Position numbers and translations under genes: made by a program. Under the pieces are notes generated by a model. It was given only the letters and a program-made list of their open reading frames with translations. It was not told where the DNA came from and searched no databases. A stretch of DNA of 64,000 nucleotides from Casuarius casuarius. Lineage: Eukaryota > Chordata > Aves > Casuariiformes > Casuariidae. Below, piece after piece: positions 12,296 to 24,600 of this stretch. Positions within the stretch are counted from its first letter, which is position 1. Every line of letters starts with the position of its first letter. The stretch spans positions 948,549 through 1,012,548 of the forward strand of contig PTFA01000276.1 in NCBI GenBank assembly GCA_003342895.1, written 5' to 3'.

Positions 12296-15200
12296 CTCTG
12301 CAAAACAAATATATCTAATACAACAAAATGAGTTTATTCTTATCCAATAGGAATAGGACTGACTAAAATTTTTGTACCATTTTCTTAAACAGAATGTTGG
12401 GTTTGAAAGCTCAGGGAAGAAGCAGCAGGGAGAAAAAAGTAACACAGTGGTAAGTACCATATTTTATTCCTTTTGGACCAGCTGAACAATATATTAAAAT
12501 ATAAATCCTCTTTTGATTCATATGTTGCAATAATCAACTCAAATACTTGGATTTTATTCTACATAAGCTTTCATGTTGTTCTGAAGCCAGCTTTTATGGT
12601 TGCAAATATCTGTTGATATAAGTCAAGTGAATGATGCATATTTATATGTAATTGTATATGTATAGAAAGGGGAACATGTAGGAAATGAGTTGCAGGATAA
12701 CTGGAAAATAACTGTTTTAAGGCTTAATGTCCATTATTAAATATTTTGACTTGTGAAGCATTAACATTTTGTACTGCTTTTTAAAATAAACATGTTTCCT
12801 TAGTTCCTAGGGAATATAAGCACACTTTCAAAAAACATGGATAAAAGATGTTTGAAAGAATGCTTTGAATACTTGTTGGGCCTCTTACTGTCCTTCTTTG
12901 TTTTTTGTAGATCTAAAGCCCAGGGGGACATGATACCATGTCATTTCTCTCTTCTTTTTGGTTTATTAATGTTCTTTAGTTTAAGATCATACTTAAGAGC
13001 CTCAAAAGTATTAAGAAGCCAAATAAATTTCAATTTTCTTTTCAAAGCTTTATGGAAAAGCAATACATTTTGAGAATCAGCTTTTTTCTTTTTTAATGAT
13101 GCCAGTGCAGATGCTGCTTTTGCTGCATATTGTAAGGAATTCTATAAGCAAGTATTTCTCATGAATAAAAAGAATGCCCAAAAGAGTATTTTGTCTTCTA
13201 TTTAAATTTCTGTGGAATGTCTTCCAGGAAAAAAAAAAAAAAAGAACTAAAGCTAAAGGAACTATGACAGCAGCTTCCATCTGTTCTGAGGTTATTAATA
13301 GTGCTGTTCAGATTGTGGAAAAGCTAATAAATATTGACACATCAGTCACTGTAATTTAAAGACTAATTATAAAATATCAGTTTAAAACATACAAAGTCTT
13401 CTGAATCTTTTATCTGGCCTTGCTACAACCAGTGCGTAACACTGCTCGTTTAAGGAGATATAAGCATGTACATATGCTCTCTCTCTCTTGCCTTTGATGT
13501 AGCCTGCAGTGCTGTAGGCTTGTGTGTGCTTTGGCATGCTCTCCTGAGTTAAGAAACCGCTGCATTGCCTCAGCTGTGCTTACTGCTCCATAAGGATTGT
13601 AGCTTCCTATGGGCAAATTACTACCAGTGCCTCTTTCCTTTTCCTTTCCCTTTACTGGTTCATCTCTTGACTATGTTGTAATAACTGGTGGAATTAAGAC
13701 AGCATTTCTTTCTTTCTGCTTGAGTACATGTTGACAGTATGTGATACATAGCATTTACTCATACAGTAGCTACAGGCATAATGCCTCAAAGGACTAAAGC
13801 AGTTTAATAAGGTTTTATAGCTCTTCCAGCAGGCTTACCATCTCTTAGTCTGGTTTCTCTGGGTATTTAATTTTCATCGTTTTCTCTGTATAGAAAGTCA
13901 GGACTTGTCCTGTTTGCTTCCACGGATCTTTTCTACAGCAGCAATGAAAGAAAACAGTTATTTAATATTGAAATGAGTGGATAGATGCAAAGCAGTTGCA
14001 ATCACAGCAGTGGCTGTGATTATTTGTGCTGCATGTTTAAAAAAATAAAAAGGTGGTGAATAGGGATCAGAGTTCACTTCAGTATCCTAGTGGGATAATG
14101 AGACTATTTCATATTCCTGGCTGTTCTGTATAAATTCAAAAGTAAGAAACCCAAAACACTCCAAAACCAAACAAACATTTGTCAGTTCCATATTGTAAAG
14201 AAAATATTTATCCATTAAAAAGAAACATCAATATCATGGCTTTTAAAAAAGCTCAGGTTTTTGAATATTACCCTGAAGTGGGAGGGGTTCCTACAGTTTC
14301 CTTCAAATGTCAGATTGTGATAGTAAGTATGCTTGAATTTATATAGCTTTTTTGATCTTTTGAAGTGTGGGGGGGAAACCCTCAAGCACAATGATTTTTT
14401 TTTTTTTTTAATCAATTTATTCCTCTTAATGTTATCTTAGTAACACTACAAATGCTTATCCAGAGAATAAGCAATCAAGTCAAACATCAGAAATGAAGCT
14501 CAGATCTAATACTAATCTCAGCAGCATTGTTAATGGTATACAATTAGAGACCGTTCTTCAGATGAGATATTGTAGTAGCACTTACTTTGATAGTTTGGCT
14601 GTCCAGAGGGAAGCTAGTTTCCAGAGTTGCCTTTAGAAAAAGAGCAAAAGGAAATGTGTGAGAACTAAGTTATAACAACCTGGGGTGGTGTTGTGTAGTG
14701 TCAATGGCGGGGGGGGAACGTTACTCTAACATGCTTCTTAAAGGAGAGCAATTTGGTCATACAAGTGCCAATGAGCATTGTATGTTATTGTGTAGTATTA
14801 GTATAAAAACCAGAATTACAATTGCTTGGGTAGCTGAACATATTTTATTTATAACTATAAACTTAAACTGTAATTTTTCTTACCCTTTCTTTTTAAAAAA
14901 AATATTTCTGTGGTAGATCTACCTTAAATTACAGATTTGTGCTCTCGTAGCTCTGCCTTACTGATGTCTTGGTCTATGAATATAATAGAGTACTGAGTAT
15001 TACTCCATTTCAGTAAAAGCCTGTGCTTAAGATACAGTATCTTCTTATTGCAGGTATTTATCAAGCGTTTTCTGTTTCTTATCTCAGTTTAAAAATATTT
15101 TTGTTGTTAATTTCTTTCTACAAAGATAATCTGTTTTGTTGTTAATTTTTTGGTATGATAAAGCCAAGACTTCATTGTTATATGATTACCTTGTTATAAT

Positions 15201-15659
15201 TATGAAAATAAATAGAAATAAGCATTCCAAAGATTCCTTTTGATATACTTATGGTGGGTTTGACTTGTCATAACTCCTCAGGTTTTTTTAGAATAGTTAT
15301 TTTCCAGTTTCTCAACTAACTTGCAAGAAATCTGGTTAGATAGTTTCTAGTTTTAATAAAGCAAGAAAACACTATTGTTGAACCAATAAAATAGCGATAC
15401 CATCAACACTCTTAGAAATAAGTAAAGAGGTTTTATAATTAGTTTGATCAAGAATCTCGAATCTTTAAAATAAAACTAAGTAGCAAATTCAAGTCTAGTA
15501 AGAATTTACTTCATAGAATACAAGAAACTGGTGAGTTTAGCAAATGCTGTCTATAGAATTCACACTCAGCATTGCTTTTCTGTAAGTTACTGAAATTATC
15601 TTGCTGACCTGCTGCTTGGAGTTCGGTGTGGTGGTGGTCTGCTGCTTATTGTTGTGGGT

Positions 15660-15717
15660 TACATACATACATATGTGTGTGTGCGTATGTATATAAATAT
15701 ACATACATATGTATGTA
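15660..15717. repeat. Alternating TG/TA microsatellite with ACAT and ATGT units
   Basis: Imperfect ACAT repeats pass into a TGTGTGTG core and end in a near-palindrome built on ATACATATGTAT. It is purine-pyrimidine alternating for most of its length. Confidence 0.85.
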
Positions 15718-18698
15718 ATGAGATTCCTTTTAATTTTTGTGTTAAACGATTGATTCTATTTACTGTATTTACTAAAATATATCATGTTCCTCCTTCTGTT
15801 GTTACTATTCACCATTGTTGTTTCATGAGAAATGGCCTTTACTTCATTTGCTGGGAATATTACATGTGACTGAGTACGATGTTTGTTTTGGTGTTCCCTG
15901 TCTGCATGATGGCATCCAGCCACCAAACAGTTGAGCATTGTTTTCATATCAGGTGCAGGGAGAATCAGACTGTAGTTTCACTTTAAAATGGTGTTGTTCC
16001 AGAAAACCCTTTTCAGAAGTCTTTCATTTCCGGTTACTTGTTCTCTCCCCAAATTGCAGCCCCTGGATTCATTGGTTTGTACTGGCCTGAGTGTTTGCTA
16101 GTCTCTTTTGTAAAATGAAGGACATAACCAATCCATTTTTCAAAATGATGATGATTTTTGTTGTAGAGACAGAAAGAAATAGCCTGGATGGGAGGCAGGA
16201 GGAGGCCGAAAAACCTTAATTTTGTATCCTCACCGTTGAGGTCTTGAAAGCACAACCAGAGAATCCCAATCCCAATTTATAAAGAGACATGTCCTTCTGA
16301 TGTTTCAGTTACTTTTCAGTTTCCTTCAGGTTTGAGAGCCATACTTCACCTTCATAAAGAAGGCAAGAAGAAGGGTTATGGTGAAACAATCTTTCAGGTC
16401 AGGGCTTGCTGGATACTGGCTGCTGTCTGTTAAATTAGAATCTCGCCATTCCTTTCTGAGACGAGTGGATTGTTTTTGGAGGAAACCTGAGCCAAACCTT
16501 AAAAAGAGAAACAAAAGAAATCCCCAAAACCTTTTAGCTTTAGTACATGATTTGCTGATGAGCAAAGAGATGCCAAGCCATTTTGAGATTAAAGAATGAT
16601 GATGAAGGATAATTCTGTCACTGCTTTCCTGTAAGAGCAGAGGATGTTGGAGTTTCTTGAGGTACTAAGACATTTATAGTTTCTCCACATTCCAAGGGAC
16701 TGGAATTTGCTGTCATTTGTTGGAGATTCTTTTATAATGTGCTAGGAGTTTTGAGTTGGCTTTAACAGCAAACCAAATATTCAGTATATGGTCATTTTCT
16801 GTAGTTGTAGAGAAAAACCTGTGATGTCTTTAAAGACCCATTAACATCTCTAAAGACAGACTGACATGTTTTTATTTCCAGTATAGGAACCTTCATTTGT
16901 TGTTTTTTTTAATATAGAAGAATAGACGTGGTTAACTGTTTTGTTTTTTAGTGTATTACATAAGATTCTTAAGAAACAGTATATTTTTCTTCTCTCTGTA
17001 ATTCTCTGTTTCAACAGGAATATTTTGGGGCTTCTCTCACCTGGCCAAATAGACAACTTTGTGTTTGTTAGGCTGCAGTACATGCTTTTTCCTCCCCTAC
17101 GTTGTTCCCTTTCATGTGTTTACACATCCACAACTCCACAACTCTGAAATTGTAGATACTGAAGTGGGCTGAAAGGAACCTGACCAGACACTCTTGTGTG
17201 TAGTTCCTCTTCTTTCCCTTCTGTATAAACATCTGATAGCTGGTTTCATTTTCAGCTTTGCTGCAGATGTGACTGGTAAATACCCTTTTGAGGGGCGGGG
17301 GAAAAGTGTGTTCACCAGCATAGAGCGTGAGTGGTCACATCCTGTTAGCATCAGACAGGAAATTCAAGTGACTAACAATACATTGAAACTAACTCTATTC
17401 AGAAGTACTACTGCTTTTATAGCCAATTAAGAGGTTAGGAAAAAAACTTGTCATCTTAGATTCTGTTTGTAATGATCAGAGTTCCGATTTTTTTTAAATA
17501 GTCATTGAAACATAGCTAGACATGCGGTTCAGCAGGGGTTTTGGTAGATCTGCTGTTGGGTTGCCTGGTACTTGCATGATGGGAGTCTTCAGGGAATCAT
17601 CCACGTGTTCCAGGAAAGAGTGGTATTTCTGGATTAATACTTAGTTTGTATCCAAGCTTGTTGTTGGTCTTACTTTCTTTCATTGGTCATGACCTTTCAA
17701 ACTGATTCTTTGCTTTTCTGCTTCCAGGGACTTTTTTTTTTTTTTTAATTCAGTAAAGATGTCTCAACACTTACAGGTACTATCCATTGCTGTTACAACA
17801 TCAGTCTGGTAGAATTATAGTATTTATTTTGCCCTAGAGTCTTCAGTAGTTTTGTCTGGCTATTTTAATAGTTACATGGAAGTTGTTACTTCAGTATTTT
17901 TTAGCTGACATCACCAGTGAAATTCAGTCTCTAGTTAACAGGGTTGATAAATGGATTTCTGTTATCAGCAACATAATGTATGGGTTTGTTCCAAATACCA
18001 TTGAGCAATTTCCAATAGAGCAAAGTACTTTTTGGTAATAAAATTAAATGTATGAAGAGTTTAACAATTGAAGCATTTGATGAAAGCATAGTTTATCTAT
18101 TTTTTTGTTGTTGTAAAATAGCATGCAGTCTGTAAAAACAGACGTGTCAAGTTTACAGATAATTAGGTGGCCAGCACCTGCCAATTAGCACTGGAAAATA
18201 GTGAAATAACAATGGTTAGGAAAAGGTAGACTATAACTGCAAGTGAGTGAGACTCAGACCAATCTTCATTTTGAATTTTTGCTTGTACCTCTTTCACTTC
18301 CTACCTGTTGGCTGCCTTGCAGGTTTGTTTACATAATAACTAGCGCATTTGCAATGATGCTCTAACAATAAATGTAGCATGTGTGGTGTTTTGAAGGCAT
18401 AGCTATTTGAAAGACATGTCTTCAAGAATAGTGTGTGGGAAATATGGGAGATTACTTTAAAAAAAAAAAGGGGGGGGGCAGAAGAACTGAACTCAAAACT
18501 TTAAAACCCTGAAAGATTTAAGTATAGGCTTATGCATCTTTTCAAACTATTCTGGCAACTCACAAATAGCAATGAAACTTCAGTCAAACTTTTTATAAAT
18601 TCTTCCTGAAGCGGTTGAATGGTTGCTAGTATGAACAGCTAACAGCTGTAATCTAATCAGAGGCTGGTAGCAGATGCTTCCGGCACTGTTTGATCAGT

Positions 18699-18771
18699 TG
18701 TGTGTGTGTGTGTGGAGTTTCTGGGAAGCAGTGAACCCTCATTTTCAAAATTGGGGTGTGTGTGTGTGTGT
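18699..18771. repeat. Two (TG)n blocks 40 bp apart
   Basis: (TG)8 at 18699-18714 and a GT block at about 18755-18771 are separated by unrelated sequence. The second runs into TACGCGTGCA. Confidence 0.85.
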
Positions 18772-21162
18772 ACGCGTGCAATTGACATTTTGGCCTGCTT
18801 GAAGGAAAAGTGCTATAAGGCTACCCTTTGATCAGTTTTGGCCTTGCTTATCATGTCTCAAATTTTAAAGTGCTCTTAAGTCATTCACAGTCTTAAAACA
18901 TATTCTAATATATGGACTGATATATATATAACACATAAATAAGGTAAAGATATCTGTCCACATAATCATCGTTACCTTTCGAGTTCAGGATGTAGGTGGA
19001 TAAATAGATTTTGTTGTTGTTCTTAGTTCCATTTTATATAACTGTTGTGGAATTAATTTCCTATGTAGTAGTATTACAGTTAATGTATATGAATGAGTGA
19101 AGACTATATTTAATTGAAATACACATCTGTATAGTTTAAACCACCTATATATTTTTGAATTTCCTAGAGGTGCCAGGCATCTTGGGTTAGGTGTCTTCCT
19201 CAGATAAACTTGGAGGAAGTATGAAATGTCTTGCATAAATTCTAAAAAAGGTGCGTGGTACAAAAAAAAAAATTAAGTAGAAATCTGATTTTTTTATAAT
19301 TAGCAGACATATCAATCTAACCACTGGGTATTTTCTAATGTTAAATTTTGTAGCATGATAGGTTGTCTTTACAAGCAGAACACAACTAATTCCTCCCTTA
19401 GGCCTTCCAGCTTTTGAACCTTTTAATGATTACAAAGAAAAGCTTCTGACTGTAGAGAATGATCCCCCACTCCTGGAAGATACTTGTATCGGTACCCTGA
19501 TTTTCCTCTTTTGGCTGCTAACACTGAATCTGATGTAAACTTGTGTCAAGGATTTAATGGTTTGGGGGATGTGGTGGTTTGCTTTCTGTTTTTCTCCTCG
19601 GAATTCTTTAGTAGATCTAGTTCTTAAAAATTTGGGTGTATTCAGTGATGGAGAAAGATAAACTATAAGCATTGTACATCTGCAAAGCTAACTTGCATCA
19701 TTTCATTTTGTTTTTTCAGATTGTCTGTCTGATGCTGTGGTATAGTCTGAAACTAACATTTGTCTCCTTGCTAGAGTTCCTGGTTTTGTGGGAAGAGAAA
19801 CAATGCTATACTGTGTTTTCCCTTCCATCTTTTCTACATTTATCAAACTATCCATGTGGAAGCTCTTGTTTTAAGCAATGTAAGAACAGCTTATACTCTG
19901 TGCAACCTCAACTTTTCCTGTCTTTGGTTATAATGCTAGACTTTCTTCTTTAGTACATCCTTTCTTTGCTTCTTTAGGACTTTTCTGCTTGAGGCAACTG
20001 GCCAGAAGAAGATAGATAGATGTGTGTATCTCTACCTGTATGTTTAAGCCATACTCTGTGTGTGTTCAAGCATGGTCTGCCAAACGTGTCTGAAAGGTCT
20101 TTTTGGTGTTCAGAGAGGAATGTTTCCTGTCACCAATCTCAAAGATGGAATACAAATTTTGCATTTCCAAAAATGTGGTTTTTTTTGTTTTAAATCTCCG
20201 TATCTTAATCTGGAATGTTGGCTGTTTGAGCTGAAAAAGCAATTATTCAATGGTGTTTTGGAAAAAATGTGTGTTTTTTAGCCTGGTTTCCTGAGAAAAT
20301 GAAGCTTGCATGATCATACTGCCTATCTGTGTATATTGGTTCTTCCTCAAAAGCTTTTGAGTCTGTCAGCTGGTTTACGGTAAGCTTGAAACTGAGGTGA
20401 CATTTTGAAGATGATTATTTCTCTGAGTTTTGTAGAAGGGAGAGAGGCACAAACTTGTGCTCTTGCTGAGAGGAAGAGGTAGAACATGGCTGGTGTACAC
20501 TGGACAGTAATCAGCTAGCCGGGTTGCACCATTTATACTTTCTGTCTCCTGCTGAGTACGAATATTACAGGAGCCACGTAAGGCAGAGGGGAATATCATA
20601 GCAATGATTGAATTTAGAGGGAAAAAAGATGCATCTCCATAGCAAATGAAATTTAATTAGTTCCAGTGTGCACAGTGTGATTTGCTGAAGTTTTCCGGAC
20701 TGAATGGTATTGCATGGAATTGAAGTAACTTCTTTACCTGAGGGCTTGGAAATCATTCCTTTTAAACTGTAGTTCGATAAGCTTGTGGAAACCACATTGC
20801 TCCTCTGTGTTATATTCTGTCTTTAAATGAGGGATTTAAAATTAAGATGCATGAATTTTATCTTATTCATTACTTAAATTTAACTTTTTTCTAGCTAAAT
20901 TGTAATGCTCCTTAGAAGGTGGATTTTATTACATTAAGCAAAAATACTATGATAACCTTCATAAAGGTAGGAATAAGAAGATATGTCGTGAACATAGGAC
21001 TGACATTTCAGAACTGCTGATTCAAAACTCTCTGCTTCTGTGCAATCCAGTGCTGTGCTGGCAGATGACAAGTTACAGGCTAAATTTTGACTGAATCCAG
21101 TAGAGTTTGTAGGTGTATTAAACCACGTTTAATACAATTGTGAAGATGTGTGTTCAAGTGTT

Positions 21163-21174
21163 TATACACACGCG

Positions 21175-21227
<53 letters not shown>

Positions 21228-21370
21228 ACGTGTATATACTTTTTTATATATATATACACATGCATACATGTGTGTATACACATGCATATGTATAGATATA
21301 TACTGTATGTGTATATACTGTGTGCATGCACATGCATGCACGCGCACACATGTGCACACTCGCACACTTT
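21163..21370. repeat. Compound (CG)n(CA)n(TA)n microsatellite just upstream of coding exon 1
   Basis: A (CG)6 block at about 21171-21182 leads into an unbroken CA run to about 21225. After that come TA-rich and ATGCATGC-rich alternating segments, ending in another CG/CA patch near 21340-21366. Nearly the whole 200 bp alternates purine and pyrimidine. It ends about 100 bp before the splice acceptor at 21473. Confidence 0.95.
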
Positions 21371-21473
21371 TCTTTAAGTATTTACCAGCCATGGGACGTT
21401 TGAGAAAATGCCCTATTAGATATTTCTGAAACTGTCTTATAAGTTTTTAAATTCACCCATTTCTGCTTTACAG

Positions 21474-21482
21474 TGCCTGAAA
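21474..21482 (+). other. ERBIN: ERBIN 5' UTR tail, 9 bases between splice acceptor and ATG
   Basis: A pyrimidine-rich stretch ending TTTACAG at 21473 is a good 3' splice site. Only nine bases (TGCCTGAAA) separate it from the ATG at 21483. The start context has A at -3 and A at +4, an acceptable Kozak site. So at least one non-coding 5' exon must lie upstream, probably outside the window because no CpG-rich promoter is visible in 1-21473. The ATG is chosen because it begins the conserved Erbin N-terminus. Confidence 0.85.
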
Positions 21483-21671
21483 ATGACAACAAAGCGGAAT
21501 TTGTTTGTGCGGCTGGTGCCATGCCGCTGTCTGCGTGGAGAGGAAGAAACAGTCACTACACTTGATTATTCTCACTGCAGCCTGGAACAGGTGCCTAAGG
21601 AGATTTTCACTTTTGAAAAGACCTTGGAGGAACTCTATTTAGATGCTAATCAGATTGAAGAGCTTCCAAAG
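21483..21671 (+). CDS. ERBIN: ERBIN coding exon 1, codons 1-63
   Basis: Encodes the N-terminal cap, LRR1 (about residues 23-44) and most of LRR2. Cys14 and Cys16 within VPCRC are the pair reported as palmitoylated in mammalian Erbin and needed for membrane attachment. Basic residues at positions 4, 5, 10, 15 and 18 surround them. The exon ends ...EELPK in phase 0 at the donor AAG|GTGTGT. Read-through past the donor stays open to 21752 and then stops, so intron retention here would truncate the protein at 89 residues. Confidence 0.97.
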
Positions 21672-24600
21672 GTGTGTTGCATGATTTTCCTATTTGTGAT
21701 GCGTATTAACTCTGTTACTTCATCAGCACTGGTAGGACCTGATAGTGTCTAGCTAACCGTTTCAGCTTTCAGGCTGCAATTTGCCAAATGCTTTTAAGTT
21801 GATTTTGGTCCCAGAAGAAGCAGTCCTGGGAGAAAGAGTATTTACGCATTTTAGCTGGACCAGTTTCCTGTACTGGTTTGGAAAGAAACTGCTCAAATAA
21901 CTGATCCACCCCAAGAGTAGAAGGTGGTGCAAAGCAGAAGAGGTAGGATAACTTACTTCTGTAGCAGTGTCTGCTGATACTGACTAACTGTATGCAAAAA
22001 ATTGTGGTGTTATTTTGAATCTCCAATAACATATGAAGACAAAACAAGCAAGATTAATGTCTTGTTTAGATCTCAGTGCCCCACAAAAGACAGCTGCAGT
22101 CCAAAGCATTTATGTACTTGAAGTCCCACTTTCTACTTTGGTACAGTGAGTTTTTGAAGTATTAAGTTCATAAACTGGAGAGCTGGAATATCAGTTTGAT
22201 TACATCTTAAATCAATATTCATTGTTAATTCTGAAATTGGAAGACAAACTGCACTGAATTAACAGTATACTAGAGAAAGGAATGAAAATTTGTGTCAGGG
22301 AGACTTTCGAGAAGTACAAGATGACCATTGCAATAGACGTTACATTACTAGATCCTATCTTGATAGAATTAGGTTAGTAATTAATATTTAAGACTGATCA
22401 TAATTGTGTACCAGTCTTCACTGCCATGCAGGATGACTGTGGAATGCTTTGTTAGATTTTTAGAATGTTTGTTATGTTTTGCTGTTCTAGATTTTTTGGA
22501 AGTACAGATAGTTGAAACTAATAAAGAAATAAAGCAATTTCAGTGCAATAACTTAATTGATCAAAGATCTGGATTCTGGTGAAGATGAGTTAAACCAACT
22601 GAGTGCTTTTGAAAATCCACCCTTAAATGCAGCTGAAAAACCATCTATGAAAATCCATACCCTTATAGTGAATAGGGCTAAAAACATATGAGTTGAAACT
22701 GGATGTTGTTGACAAAGTCAGTTATAGTTTAGAGTTTTCATCACTCCATCATGTCTCTTCCCAAACAGTCTGTTTCTTTGTACTAGATTTAGACATTTTA
22801 ATTTTTAACAGTTTGCTTCTTAAGGCCTTGTGTTAGCTTTGTATTCTTTTTCAGATGATTAAAAAACTTCATTCCTGTTTCTCTTTGCATTGTCTTTGTA
22901 ACAAAGAATTTTACATGCATAAAAAACCAGTATAAAATACTGCTTTTGTTAACCAAAAAAATTAAATCTTCTGAACTCTTCCTGTGGTAAATTTCTAATT
23001 TATTGTCCAAATAACAAGAATTAAGAAAATAATGTCTTTCCAACCAGAAAATTCTATTAAAAAAAATTATTAATCTTAAAAGAGGAGATTGCCTGTAGTG
23101 TCATGATCAAATGAATGTGTGTTGGAGTTTTAGACCAGAAAAAGCTGTTAAGTAGTTTGCTTGGTCTTCTTTTTCTGTTTTGTGCCATTTGATTTCATTA
23201 GTCAGCTCCTGTATGTTTCGATATGTGAATAAATTGAGAGGTGATCAGTCTTACTTGCCTTGGCCTATTCCAAGATTAAGTTCTCCTCCCTATTAAAAAG
23301 GCTGTTTCAACATTTGGATTTTAATCTCTTTTGCTTTTCTCTGCTGGACTGAAGGGACCTATAATAGTGTACACTCACTTCATATTAATGTATTTGTATG
23401 TTATAATAAGTCATCTTTATAGTCTTATTTTTGAGAAGCTAATATTTAAGTATTTTTGGTAAAGCATTCTCTTCAGCTTTTGGGTCATTTTGGTAGTTAT
23501 TTTTTGCTACCCTTCCCATTTTTGACCATCCTGAGAAAGCGAAAACATAGCAATTCAAGCACCATAAAGAAAACGAGCAGAGAGATTAGGGAGTAGTAAA
23601 GACACAGTAAAACAATTTTTTTATATAGTTGGTAGAAATTGTAATCTTAAAACTAGTTGGAAGCATAAGGTCTACCAGAGAAGTTCTGTAACACTTAAAC
23701 AAACAAAAACAACAAGAAAAACTGTTTTGCAATTTGGTACCCTTTGTATGGGACAACATAACTGTTTGTTGGGCTGTCTTGTCAGCCTGATCACTGAAAT
23801 GGTCTGTGGGTTTTTAATCACCCCTAATCTCTTTTGAAAAGTTCATCCCAGAATACCACAAAGACTGTTACGGTTCCTCAATTAAGTTTACCAGCTGACG
23901 GTGCAGCATGAGTAAACTGTGATGGGGAGAATGATCATGGTAGAGAAGGACTGGGCTTTACCAGAAATGCTGGTGTAAAAGTGTAAGTGTCAAAAGTGAC
24001 TGGGTATTTGAGACGCTTACCTTGTGTACTTAAATCACTTCTGAAAATGTACCCTGTTTATTCCAAGTGCTACAATATGCATTTGAGATGAAAAACTCAA
24101 ACTGGAGCTGTGTTTGTTTTCCTACTTACTTTGCTATTGGGAAAAAATTGGTATCAGTCAGTAAAATAGACTTTAATATGTCTGGAGTTGAGTGCCAGTA
24201 ATGATGATCTATTTAATCACTGAATATGCAAGCATTAAGAAACAAACACCCCCCCCCCCCCTTCAAACCTTTCCTTTCCCCTTTTTTTCTTCAAGGGTGT
24301 TTCAAGGATGTTCTTTGTGCTGCACTTGTTTTCACCTGACTAATTAAGGAAAATCCTAATGATTCTAAGAGTCTAGGTTATTGTTTTCAGGGATGAGTTT
24401 TAAGTATACATTCTTCCTTGAAGTACTAAAACAAAGAAATGGCTCCAAAGCATGGAGCATGAGCTCATCAAAGTTCTCATTCCTGTATAATGTCCTAAGA
24501 TAGCTTTAACTCTTCAAAGCCTTAATGATATCAAGTAGTCCTAACAGGTGCACATTTCTGAGGGACTGGAAACATCACTAGGCAAGTTAAAGCTCATTCT

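Larger units (their letters stand above)
1..21473 (+). other. Presumed ERBIN intron 1 (3' part): non-coding, AT-rich
   Basis: No reading frame here shows a recognisable protein domain, and no CpG island or promoter-like GC-rich block is visible. The upstream neighbour in mammals (NLN, neurolysin) is not seen. The region ends in a functional-looking 3' splice site, which marks it as intron rather than intergenic DNA. Contents worth naming are a CR1-like relic (9165-9345), a C homopolymer with an N (8831-8859), an A run (12273-12295), CA/TG microsatellites (15660, 18699, 21163) and an ORF-rich patch of unknown nature (7270-7880). The rest looks like unique intron sequence. Confidence 0.75.

Noticed and set aside
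11957..12460. Longest single ORF in the window (167 codons, minus strand)
   Set aside because: Its length owes much to AT-rich sequence and to a poly-A run that reads as a Phe tract. Composition is low-complexity and no conserved motif is visible.
21080..21429. Several overlapping ORFs rich in Cys/Val or Thr/His repeats
   Set aside because: They are translations of the CA/TG microsatellite and not real proteins.
1..21473. Possible upstream gene or ERBIN promoter in the first 21 kb
   Set aside because: No CpG-rich block, no coding exon of the expected neighbour and no first-exon-like structure could be seen, so it is assigned to intron 1 by default.
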